Positions 41,988 through 51,605 of a stretch of DNA of 64,000 nucleotides are shown in pieces. Within the stretch, counting starts at the first letter, position 1. Every line of letters starts with the position of its first letter. The position numbers and the translations under genes were made by a program. This stretch comes from Viridothelium virens. Its lineage: Eukaryota; Ascomycota; Dothideomycetes; Trypetheliales; Trypetheliaceae. Where the stretch lies: NCBI GenBank assembly GCA_010094025.1, contig ML991771.1, positions 963,590 through 1,027,589 on the forward strand, written 5' to 3'. Below the pieces are notes generated by a model, which was given only the letters and a program-made list of their open reading frames with translations, made no database searches and was not told the origin of the DNA.

Positions 41988-44900
41988 CTAAACATCTTTG
42001 TCATTGACGATTCGCCCTTCGTCGTCCTCATCGTCAACGAATCCTTGTCTTCTCTTGTCACTCACAAGGATACTCCCGCCTCGATCCAATCCGGGGCCAA
42101 TCTGTCTTTTCTTTCTTTCTAGATTATCACGCGCTTCGATGGCTTGGTCTCTCAGTGTCCCATTTCCTGAGCCCGATAGATGACCATGCCTCTTGAGTCC
42201 TTGCTCAGTAGATGATACTGCAGCTGCAGGACTTTCTACAGCAACATCATGGTCCGGAGCAGGCATTGATACTCGAGGAGTAACTCGACGGCCTTGAGTA
42301 TCACTGAGATATGCTTCGGAAGCATCTGTATCATGAGAATCTGACAGACCAGCCGTAGGTCCATCTCCCAGCGTCCAAGCAATTGGCGTTATGTGCTCCG
42401 CTTCCATATGTATCATCCATGATTCCTGTGAGCTGAAGAAATTTCCTCCGGTGTCAGGACTGCCACCTTCCCGAGTGATGTCCATGTTGCATCCTTGCCA
42501 TCGACATTTCCACTCTTTATTGGTTGGCTCTTTGCCGTGTAAAACCTTGACATGCTTACGCAAGGTGTCGAGGTTGTGAAGTTTGCCTGGACAGTCTTTC
42601 CATTTGCATTTGTAGATGGGGTATTTTGGCTCATGAGACTCTGCGCTCGGGTGTGCCTGACTCATGCCATTGGGGCTACCACCGGGAGCACCTAGGCCAT
42701 GAATGTGCTTGCGCCATCCTACAGGCCTTCCACGCGTCTTTGGTAGAGGTGTCCCTTGTGCTGCCAGTTGCTGTCTGAGTGCCGTGTAACCTGTTGGTGT
42801 AGCACTTTGCGATGCGTTCATTTGTATTACGCTAGAAGCCCCGTCGTCTTTACCTGGCCGAGAGCGTTCTGTTGACTTGGACTGGGCTGCAGGTATACGG
42901 CCAAGTCGAGTTGGTGTTTGTGACCGCTGTCCTTCTCCAAATCCATAGGGACGTGATGAAACGCCAGAAAATGCCCCTCTTGAGGGCCGGCCACGCCGCC
43001 TTCCGGTTTGACCGAGTTTCTTAGTGCGACTTAATGGATTCGGCGCGCTGATCCTTTCCTCCACCGTGGATACGGCACCGGTCGCTGGGTCGATGATTTG
43101 TCTGTGAATAATGACTTGGGCTCGAGCACGTGGACTTCTCTCTCCATTTTCGTCTTCATCATCTGCTTCAGCATCCCGATCGATTGTAGGCATTGATCGC
43201 GGTACTACTGGCTCTCCAGGATCCAGAAGGTCCCATCGAATGCTGCTAAGATCTGACGTCGTGTCAATACCCTTGCATTTTGAAACAAGCCCGTCATAGT
43301 GCGCGTTGAGAGGTAGCATCTCAGGATGACGTCCAGTTGCAAGAAGGACATCCCTTGCAATAGTTTTAGCATTGTAGGTCGAAGCACGTAATGCTTTCTT
43401 TTTGTCCAGCGGCTTGACTATATCTGTATTTGAGTAAAGTGCCGCGTGCTCATTAGATTGTGTCGGCTTCGTTGGTGGGGACTGTATATCGTTTTGTCGA
43501 CCCGAATCTGTACTCAACGGTCGGACTCGATCGGAGGCCGTAGGAGCACAGCTTTGCGCTGGTAAGAAGTTGATAGGACCAAGAGCCTGCTTCTGTTCAA
43601 AACCTAGCGACAATTCATCATCTTCGCTATCAGACAACTTTTTGGTGAGGTCAATTATCTCGGAAAAAGTTCTCTTTCTGGCTGCCTGCTCCTTGCTTGC
43701 TGGTAAACGACTTTGACGTCCGGGTAACATGTTTGCGACGGGCGCAAGAGGTTTGGGTCCTGCAGAGCTTACTGACAAAACACCAACACTAGAAGGTCTA
43801 TCTTTTATTGTACTGGATGTTGGTGCCATACTGATCGAAGATGCGACGTTGGAGGCGCTTGGACGGGCGTTGGGAGCCTTGGTTGGATGCAACGGGGGTA
43901 TCGTTGATGGTTTAGGTGTCCGATTAGCAGAAGCAGCTGATTGTCCATTAGCTTTCTCTAAAGTATCAGTCTTCTTTCTTTCCTTTAGAGAACTATCGGG
44001 TGCATTGTTTGAATTTTCGGGTGGAGAAGGACGCTGGATCTGTTGTCGTGGAGCTGAGTTAACTTCAGGTACTGCGGCTAGAAGAGCCCGGGCGAAAGCT
44101 GCTCGGTCGACTTTAAGGCCCAGACTCTCAAGCCCCTCGCAAAGCTCAATATATGAGGGGTTGCTATCCAGCATTTCTTGGATTTGAGAAGCTCTGACTT
44201 TGTTGCCACTGTTCGCTGGAATAGCGTTAAGCCACTCGCTAGCAGCACTGGCAAGCTGAGTCTTCTTTTCTGGTGGCCAGATTGTTCCAGTTTGAGCCTT
44301 TGAAACTTTTCGTTGTGGCTCTGGTGCAACTTGAGCAGATTTGGACTGTTCTTGCTGCTGCTGATGTGGCTTCTGGTGCTGTCCATTGATGGGTCGAGAT
44401 CGTTCCTGCACTCGCGTCACAGGAGCATCAGGGTGACCAGTACTACTCGTAGAAGGGTTGACAAGGGGTTTCGAGGTATTCGGCTGAACCTGCGCAGAGC
44501 TAATGGCCTTGTGGGGCTGGACTTTTGCCGACCTGCGTTCCCTTACCGGAGATTCAGGATGACTTGCACTTGGTGACTGATTGACACTTTCCTGATGGGA
44601 AGTTCTTTCTTGCTCCCAGATCTTTGCGAGCAATTGAGGATCCTTCTCATGAAATTGCCGCATCTTGAGAAACATAGCCTTCATTTCCATCTCCAAATGG
44701 GTTTCGTCTTCTTTATCATTCGGTCTGTTACCCGCTCGCGTTTGGCCTACACTAGCCTTTTCGGCTTCTTGAGCTTCACGTACCTCATCTGCACGGCGTA
44801 ACTCTTCTTCCTCCTGCCGAACTACCTCTGCCCGACGAGCCTCTTCTAGTTTTCGGCCTTCTTCCGCTCGACGCGCTTCCTCCGCTCGACGCGCTTGGGT

Positions 44901-45887
44901 TCGCTCCTCTTCAGCCTTCTCCAAGGCACGTATGCGCTGATATTCTTGCCACGGATCATACACTTGGCTGGGGTCAACTGTAATCGGATCAGTGTGATCG
45001 GCAGCTCCATCGTAATGTTTAGGAGTATCGCCCTGCTGAAGGCTTTCATTGTAGTTATTTGGCTGCCGTTGTCCATGAATTTGTGTAGAAGTAGAAGAAC
45101 GGGAGGATGCGTAAGTTTCACCTGCATTGTTGTCCGCTGTTTGATGTTGATTATGACGCCACCCAGCAGCCGCAGGTGTAGACTTGGTTTGGTTCTGGCC
45201 TCTCCGCATGGCGTTTGAGTTGCTGTATGAGCTATTTGATTTCAAGTCCTGCCCCGAGCCTACCCTTGTGTGCAACCGAGAATCCTGCGCCAGGGATGAA
45301 GTATTATATATGAAATTTGATCGTGATAGATGGGTTGAATCGGGAACGGGAGATTGACGTGTCGACTCTATTGCTTGTGAGTTGACGCTTGCTGGGCGCT
45401 GGTGATGGGCAGCATAGGTGCTGGTAACGTGTCCTTGGCGCGATTTAGAACGTTCACCTTGAACCAAACTTTGAGCTGGTGGTCCATTTAGCAACCCATG
45501 CTCACTTTGTGACATACTCGAAGCAAAAGGTGCGTTGCCAACAATGGAATTGGCTTGAGTTGCACTCATATTGGGAGCCTGTGTAGTCTGTCCAGCCGCT
45601 CGCGAGTTATGATAATCTCCTAGACGCCTGAGGGCTTCGGCGGCGTTTCCATGACTTGCGTTAGGGGTAGCCTGACTGGATCCGTACCAAGCAGTAGGAT
45701 AGTCTTGAGTTTGGTAGCCTTGGTAAGTCGTAGACGGTTGAGTTACTGATGGAAGCGAGCTTTGTTGATTTGTCGTCCCTGGTCCGGCATGGGCTCTTTG
45801 ATGATCGTAATTGCCATAATCAGAGCGTTGGTACTCATTGCTGGGAGTTGTAGAACTGTAGTGGCCATAATAGCCGTTGTAGGCCAT
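41988..45887 (-). CDS. Large C2H2 zinc-finger / AT-hook nuclear protein
   Basis: Uninterrupted frame of 1299 aa. The first 290 residues are Tyr/Gln/Ser-rich and disordered (MAYNGYYGHYSSTTPSNEYQ). A charged helix of Glu/Arg/Ala repeats follows at about 310-390 (RRAEEARRAEEGRKLEEARR). Further on is a block with TGTIWPPEKKTQLASAASEW, probably a folded module. Two AT-hook-like motifs (GRRRGRPSRGAF, TRGRPVGWRKH) precede two C2H2 fingers at about 1115-1190: CKWKDCPGKLHNLDTLRKH...H and CRWQGCNMD...WMIHMEAEH. The C-terminus is acidic. The layout suggests a chromatin or transcription factor conserved only in filamentous fungi. I do not know a characterised orthologue. Confidence 0.85.
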   Translation of the reverse strand: MAYNGYYGHYSSTTPSNEYQRSDYGNYDHQRAHAGPGTTNQQSSLPSVTQPSTTYQGYQTQDYPTAWYGSSQATPNASHGNAAEALRRLGDYHNSRAAGQTTQAPNMSATQANSIVGNAPFASSMSQSEHGLLNGPPAQSLVQGERSKSRQGHVTSTYAAHHQRPASVNSQAIESTRQSPVPDSTHLSRSNFIYNTSSLAQDSRLHTRVGSGQDLKSNSSYSNSNAMRRGQNQTKSTPAAAGWRHNQHQTADNNAGETYASSRSSTSTQIHGQRQPNNYNESLQQGDTPKHYDGAADHTDPITVDPSQVYDPWQEYQRIRALEKAEEERTQARRAEEARRAEEGRKLEEARRAEVVRQEEEELRRADEVREAQEAEKASVGQTRAGNRPNDKEDETHLEMEMKAMFLKMRQFHEKDPQLLAKIWEQERTSHQESVNQSPSASHPESPVRERRSAKVQPHKAISSAQVQPNTSKPLVNPSTSSTGHPDAPVTRVQERSRPINGQHQKPHQQQQEQSKSAQVAPEPQRKVSKAQTGTIWPPEKKTQLASAASEWLNAIPANSGNKVRASQIQEMLDSNPSYIELCEGLESLGLKVDRAAFARALLAAVPEVNSAPRQQIQRPSPPENSNNAPDSSLKERKKTDTLEKANGQSAASANRTPKPSTIPPLHPTKAPNARPSASNVASSISMAPTSSTIKDRPSSVGVLSVSSAGPKPLAPVANMLPGRQSRLPASKEQAARKRTFSEIIDLTKKLSDSEDDELSLGFEQKQALGPINFLPAQSCAPTASDRVRPLSTDSGRQNDIQSPPTKPTQSNEHAALYSNTDIVKPLDKKKALRASTYNAKTIARDVLLATGRHPEMLPLNAHYDGLVSKCKGIDTTSDLSSIRWDLLDPGEPVVPRSMPTIDRDAEADDEDENGERSPRARAQVIIHRQIIDPATGAVSTVEERISAPNPLSRTKKLGQTGRRRGRPSRGAFSGVSSRPYGFGEGQRSQTPTRLGRIPAAQSKSTERSRPGKDDGASSVIQMNASQSATPTGYTALRQQLAAQGTPLPKTRGRPVGWRKHIHGLGAPGGSPNGMSQAHPSAESHEPKYPIYKCKWKDCPGKLHNLDTLRKHVKVLHGKEPTNKEWKCRWQGCNMDITREGGSPDTGGNFFSSQESWMIHMEAEHITPIAWTLGDGPTAGLSDSHDTDASEAYLSDTQGRRVTPRVSMPAPDHDVAVESPAAAVSSTEQGLKRHGHLSGSGNGTLRDQAIEARDNLERKKRQIGPGLDRGGSILVSDKRRQGFVDDEDDEGRIVNDKDV

Positions 45888-46224
45888 TAGACGGAGCTGG
45901 GAAGTGGTTGTTCAAGCAGCAAGCAACCGCTACTACAACAAGCCGGAATGGAGACCGTTGCTGTACATTTTCGTTCAGACGGACTGCGAGGAATCGTAGA
46001 TAGCAGTAGTGATCCAAATCTCAGTGCCACAGCGACTATGAGCTCTGCGCCGCGCTGGAGCAATGTCGAAGCTTACGCCTTAGCCGCGGCGCGTTCGTGA
46101 CATGTCTCTGTCGGGGCATGTGCATCGGTCCGGATTGTTCCGGCCCACAAAAGGTTCTACCAAAAGACTCGAATTGGCCACCAATTCAAGCTACCTACGA
46201 CTATATTCTCCCTCCACGTTTAGC
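45888..46224. promoter_or_regulatory. Shared divergent promoter of zinc-finger gene and RPL26
   Basis: Only 337 bp separate the two divergent start codons, so both promoters lie here. No single element is clear enough to name with confidence. Confidence 0.5.
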
Positions 46225-46750
46225 ATGACGAAGGTGCGATCGGGTATGCTTGAATCTTGCATTTGAGACTCTCGATGAGGAAAAACTGCTAATTCATATC
46301 AAAGATATTCACTCCTCGCGGAGGAAGTCGCGAAAGGCTCATTTCAGCGCTGGTTCCAATGCCCGCCGTGTGCGCATGAGCGCTCCTCTCAGCAAGGAAC
46401 TTCGTGACAAACACAACGTACGATCCTCGCGACCATCTTGTATAGACTTATTCTTATCAATCGACTCCTAGGTCCGCTCAATACCCATCCGCAAGGACGA
46501 TGAAGTCATCATTACCCGAGGCTCGAATAAAGGCCGGGAAGGCAAAATTACGAGCGTCTATCGTCTCAAATACGTTGTGCACGTCGAGCGCGTCTCTCGT
46601 GAGAAGTCTAACGGTCAATCTGTACCCATCGGCATTGCGCCATCAAAATGTGTCATCACGAAGTTGAAGCTGGATAAGGACCGGGAGAATATATTGGAGA
46701 GGAAGGGTCAAGGCATGGAAAGGGTCAAGAAGGCAAAGGGCAAGGCATGA
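46225..46750 (+). CDS. rpl26: 60S ribosomal protein L26 (uL24)
   Basis: Exons 46225-46243 (19 nt), 46305-46417 and 46472-46750 give 136 aa. The donor at 46244 (gtatgc) rather than the earlier gtgcga restores the frame: MTKVRSD then [15 protein letters not shown]. Further family sequence is [19 protein letters not shown], the KOW motif around [19 protein letters not shown], and [13 protein letters not shown]. uL24 binds near the peptide exit tunnel. Two short introns near the 5' end are normal for fungal ribosomal-protein genes. Confidence 0.96.
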
Positions 46751-47652
46751 ATTTCTATCAGGCAGCAAGGAATTCTCTTCGATCATATGTGGCTGCTTGG
46801 CGTGGGCAATTGCATGTTTCATTTATATATCAAAGATGCTCTACCCTGTAGAGCGTTTTCCTGATCTGAATACCCTCCCTCTTTTGCCATGGTCTTCTGA
46901 TTTCGAACCTTCGCCACGTGTTGCATCAAAACGCTAGATTATCTACTCGACAGCTAATCCAAGTGCTGGACAGAGTTATACGACTAGCGGAGATTGACTT
47001 TAAATGGTTCAAAAGGATCATGCTCGCTTGCAGACTGTTCTCGGAGATTTCGTATCAACGACAAGACTGGTTTGATAGTGAGATACACACTCTCTTTGGC
47101 ATAGCCTAGTGGCTTGAAAGCGCCATCTGGACAGGTAATCTTTTGGCTCTATCAGAAGAGGTTGTCAGACCCGTACATTTCCAACGCTGTTGTGCGTGAA
47201 CATTGCCAGTTCTCGAAGCATGTGAGACTTTGCATGTTCACCTCTTGGTCTTGCTTTCGCCAGATTAGTGATCATGGTCAATACCCAGTAGTCCTACGGA
47301 GTAGTTCTTTGTAATTCCAATGAGAAAATGCCTGGGGTCAATGGCGTTAGCGAAGGTATCTAAGGTACCCACCCCACCACCCCGCCCCATTCCCTTTGCT
47401 TCTTGTCCACATTTCTCAGCAAAGATGATGATGACATTTCCTTTCACCCATAGCTATATATGATGCTATTCACTTCCTATTGTTATTGAGAGTCTTGAAG
47501 CCCAGCTTTCCGTTCACATCCGACCAGAGTACTATTCTAGATTCAACTTGCCCCTGTGCAGGATATACTTTAGTCTGCACTACTCTCTTATCATTCTTTC
47601 GTCCAGGTTCACTGGCAAACTTTGATCTTACACACGTTTGAAGCGACTTGAC
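46751..47652. other. Intergenic region
   Basis: About 900 bp between RPL26 and the SDR gene on the same strand. One TACGGAGTA motif lies at 47295-47303. A C-rich stretch (CACCCCACCACCCCGCCCC) lies near 47368-47390, within likely promoter distance of the SDR start. No gene is supportable. Confidence 0.55.
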
Positions 47653-48589
47653 ATGGCTATACCATTCGCAGTCATCGCTGGAGTAGGTCCTGGCACCGGT
47701 GCTGCTGTCTCTCGCAAATTCGCTACATCATACCCTGTTGCCCTCCTTGCTCGCAACCCAGATAACTACGAGTCCCTTGTGAAAGAGATTAACGGAAGTG
47801 GTGGAAAAGCGATTGGCATCAGTACTGATGTCACTAACGCTCAAAGTATCAAGAGCGCCATAACGCAGATTAGCAAGGAGTTTGGAGACGCAGGATGTGC
47901 AGCAGCAATATTCAACGCGAGTGCAGGATTTTCGCGAAAACCCTTCTTAGACTTGACCGAAGAGGAGTTCGTGGCTGGCTATAATGTGAGCAGGTATGTC
48001 GATGAGGAATAATTGAATAAATCGTGTTTTGAAGCTTGACGAATTGCGATACAGCAAAGGTGCCTTTCTATTTACACAAGCTACGCTACCTCTCCTGCTG
48101 AAAGGGGAACCAACATCCAAATATCCACCTACGATCATCTACACAGGCGCAACAGCTAGTATCAAGGGTTCAGCACAATTGTCCTCGTTCGCCCACGGCA
48201 AATGGGCTCTTCGCGCCATGTCCCAAAGTGTGGCGCGTGAGTTTGCTCCAAAAGGCATTCACGTTGCACATGCAATCATTGATGGTGTTATCGACATTCC
48301 AAGAACCAAGGAATGGTTGAAGGATCAGCCTCCAGAAGCGAAGATTAGTCCAGATGGAGTAAGTATTCGCAGAGTACCTCACAGACCCCCTAAGCGGACG
48401 GCATTCTCGAAAATTGAGATATGCAACAAGACACCGCAAGCCATGCGGAATAAGTCTCGGCTCTTTACAAAATAATATAAACTGACAAGAAATACTTAGA
48501 TTGCGGATGCATATTGGCATCTCCACACTCAGCCAAAGACGACATTCACCAATGAGATTGACATTCGACCCATGTTGGAGAAATGGTAA
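47653..48589 (+). CDS. Short-chain dehydrogenase/reductase-like protein, atypical active site
   Basis: Exons 47653-47993, 48055-48358 and 48500-48589 give 244 aa; introns are 61 and 141 nt. The Rossmann dinucleotide loop is IAGVGPGTGAAVS, followed by LLARN and a GGKAIGISTDVTN acidic region. NAG is replaced by FNASAGF. The position of the catalytic YxxxK reads SSFAHGKWALRAMSQS, so Lys is kept but Tyr is Phe, with upstream YTGATASIKG in place of the usual Ser strand. The C-terminal end (AYWHLHTQPKTTFTNEID, IRPMLEKW) matches a common SDR subfamily with an FxxGKFALR-type motif. Activity as a normal oxidoreductase is therefore uncertain. It may still bind NAD(P). Confidence 0.88.
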
Positions 48590-49120
48590 AGTTGGAAATA
48601 AGTTTGAGTTGGTGTTTTCTTTCCCTATCCACAAAGCAAGGAAAGCTATAATGGAATACTGTGTAACAAATCGATCAACCATACTCTATTGCGGTTTCAA
48701 ATGGTGCGTGAATGATCATTCCATGAGGATATTGTAGATTATATCACGACATCAAGAACAAAGTAACGAGAATAGTAATTACGGTTAAGTCTATCAATAC
48801 GAACTTTCCACTGAGTGTATCTGTATCGCATCTAACCCATTACCAAACTCCCTGCGCTCAAGGTTTATACCCGACCGCTCAGTGATCTTGCCTACAAGAA
48901 CAGCATAAACTCGTGACCCAACTCTATCAAAATGCGCTATCGTCATGAAGGGAAGCAAAGCCTGAAGACGCGTAACTTAATACCATCGTACACTGCGCTG
49001 AAAACCCATATCCAAGGAAAGCTCCAGTATTACCCTACGCCAAAAGCCCGCGCTTGCATGACGCTTCCATAAACCCAAGTTTCAATATTGACAGAAGTAA
49101 GAAAAGGGTGGTGAAAGACC
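48590..49120. other. Convergent 3' region
   Basis: About 530 bp between the SDR stop and the PIR gene stop. No protein-like frame is supportable; it is expected to hold both 3' UTRs. Confidence 0.6.
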
Positions 49121-50333
49121 TTAGCATTGCTGCAGCTGGACCACGTTGATCGTGACAGGACTGCATTGCGGAGCCCAGTTCTCGTTGTAGAGATTGAAGA
49201 AATTGCCAGATCGACATTGATAGAACGTGGAGTTTCCACCAAGGGCAAGGCTACCATTGGAGCAGACGGAGAAGCCAGCGGTATAGAGTGCACCGGCCTG
49301 AGGTGGATTGTCGAATTGGAACTGATAGTTGGAGGCGATATAACCAGTACGACCCTTGTTGTCCTTCAAAATTCCACCTTCAAGGGTCATGGTCAATGTA
49401 TCATCGCTGGAGCAGGCTACCATCGCTCCAGTGCCACTGGGACTTGAGCCAGCTGCTCTGCGAGAAATCCCTGTGGCTTGAGGTTGACCATCGCTGATTT
49501 CGGAGACAGCAGTGCTGGTCGGTGCTTGTGGCTGGCCATCGCTGATTTGGGAAACAGGAGAACCAGTTGGTGCTTGGGGTTGACCGTCGCTAATTTGGGA
49601 AATGGGCCAACCAGTGGGCGCCTGGGGCTGACCGTCACTGATTTGAGAAACAGGCCAGCCAGTAGGTGCTTGTGGTTGACCGTCACTGATTTGAGAAACA
49701 GGCCAGCCGGTAGGTGCTTGTGGCTGACCGTCACTGATCTGGGTAACTGGAGTGCCAGTAGGTGCTTGGGGCTGTCCGTCGCTAATTTGAGAGACAGGTT
49801 TACCAGTAGGCGCTTGAGGTTGGCCGTCGCTGATTTGAGAGACGGGGTGAGCAGTCGGAGCCTGGGGTTGGCCGTCGCTGATTTGAGAAACTGGAACACC
49901 CGTAGAAGCTTGAGGCTGACCGTCACTAATCTGGGAGACTGGCTGGCCTGTTGATGCTTGCGGTTGACCGTCACTAATCTGGGACACGGGATGACTGGTG
50001 GGAGCTTGTGGTTGACCGTCACTGATCGTCGAGACGGCAGAAGTAGCGGTTGGTGCAGCAGGTTGACCACTACAGAGAGTTAGGATCTCTATTCACTAGA
50101 ACTCAAAGATGGGACTGGGGAGGAACTCACTCAGACGTTTCAGTTGCAACAGAGCCAGCCCCACTCGTGGTATTCAATACGGCAATGCCGAATGAGCTAG
50201 GTTGAGAATTTGAACATCCTGCTGGTGCACTCGCGCTGGGAGCAAGGCTCGCAGTGACACCTTGAGGTGCTGGAAGGGGGTTTGCTCTGACGGCAGCAGA
50301 TACTGCTGTCAGAAGAACAAGCGAGTAATGCAT
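49121..50333 (-). CDS. PIR-type cell-wall protein with tandem internal repeats
   Basis: Exon 1 is 50131-50333, the intron 50070-50130 (61 nt), and exon 2 is 49121-50069; total 383 aa. A signal peptide (MHYSLVLLTAVSAAVRANPLP) is followed by a short Ser/Ala/Pro linker. Then come 13 copies of a DGQP-centred repeat, most of them 16 aa long, consensus SQISDGQPQAPTGxPV. This is the PIR motif whose first Gln forms an alkali-labile ester with beta-1,3-glucan. The intron splits the first copy (GA|T GGT CAA). A dibasic ISRRAAG site sits after, not before, the repeats. The C-terminal domain of about 95 aa has four cysteines (CSSDD, CSNGS, CRSGN, CSPV) and ends LQLQQC-like, as in yeast Pir proteins. It is a covalently linked wall-structural protein. 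Confidence 0.93.
49470..50069 (-). repeat. Tandem 48-bp coding repeats in the PIR gene
   Basis: Roughly twelve full units of about 48 bp (16 codons) lie in exon 2, plus a partial first unit spanning the intron. The variable position before Pro (W, S, T, K, V, Q, H) and several synonymous differences show the copies are diverged, except three nearly identical GWP units. Unequal exchange could change copy number. Confidence 0.9.
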
Positions 50334-51605
50334 CTTGCGAAAAATAATGTGGAAATATTTGCTTATCGGACTTCGAAAATAATTGACTGAGCGTAAGAAC
50401 AATAAGAGTCGAAGAGAAGAGATGTGATGTATTGGATATGTGGAATGAAGACAAAAATGCCAGATGCCGACAACAAGAAAGAGCTGCGATACTTGTACTT
50501 CCTTGATTACCTGCCTCCTCCATTGACCTGGGAAGCACTTGCGTATTTTCGGAAGTCTGAGGCGCGACCCGCCATGTCTTTGGGCCTGCCTTCTCTTCGA
50601 TGTACGATGTAATCCATGGCTGGATCTAGCAAGTAGGATGCGGCAGACAGGCTTATAGACGGCCATTGCTCTGCCGCATGTGCAGACGTTTCAGACTGCC
50701 GCTCTTTGGTGGCTGACGTAAATTCGGAGAGACTTAAGCTTCCCTGCCCCCGATATGCTGCTGATTCTATGATCATTCTACCGCGAAGGATAAATTAGAT
50801 GGGCTTCGGTGGAAGGTTGGCGCGCTGAGCCAGACTTCAGGTGCCGCGCGGTAAGTGGTTGGGGCGAAGCACCCACCCAGACATTCGCATCCGATCCCTG
50901 CAGTACAGTTCTCGCACATCCCGCGAACGACCTGGTATCAACATCTTGCATCAAATTAGGAGGCAGGCTGGCGTCACTATTGGTGGGTGGTTCACCCAGC
51001 AACAGGGCGTTGTATGAGAAGTCGGTGGTCGGGGACTGGGGAGAGGCTGGGCCGTAGTGGCTGTGTCGGCATGGGTGGTTGGGCCGGGCACAAAAAGAGC
51101 CTCATGGCGCTAGCGGGAATTTATTGCATGAGCACCTAAATTATGGAATAAGATCTACGGTTTGATAGCGAGACCGTATTCTTTTACTGAGCTCTTGCTA
51201 CTGAGTAGAGCAGGGAGAAGAACCGTGAGCATTAGTACGTTTACGATAGACTATTGATGTAATTGCGTCGGCTCTCATCTTAGCCGGTTCCAGATTACGA
51301 ATTCTATTTTCACGTGCTATGGATATGATGTCATATCTTGCACGATTGCTGCAGGCGTCAGTCTCATCTTGAATCCGAGAATAGAGAAAATCATCGATTC
51401 ACACTCCGAATTGAACACCTGTGACAAACGAGCACGTCAGGGTAGGTAGAGCTTGTGTGCTCCGTAGTAGGACTGTCAACACTTCGCTCGGCACATCATG
51501 TGATAGGTCTCAGCGTCACCGCTATTACTTTCTCTACCTAATTAAGCTGTGCATTGTTCGCCCTCGCGCCCTCGATGCTTTCACCAAGTCGCGCTGCTGG
51601 ACGTG
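50334..51605. other. Intergenic region
   Basis: About 1.3 kb. The first few hundred bases are the PIR promoter. Overlapping frames on both strands at 50780-51057 have no recognisable similarity. No repeat or RNA gene is seen. Confidence 0.5.

Noticed and set aside
46225-46304. Donor at 46234 (AAG|gtgcga) for RPL26 exon 1
   Set aside because: It would leave the downstream exon out of frame; the donor at 46244 restores the [11 protein letters not shown] frame.
49417-50070. Long open frames on both strands across the PIR repeats
   Set aside because: They arise from the 48-bp coding periodicity. Only the frame with the signal peptide and four-Cys end is protein-like.
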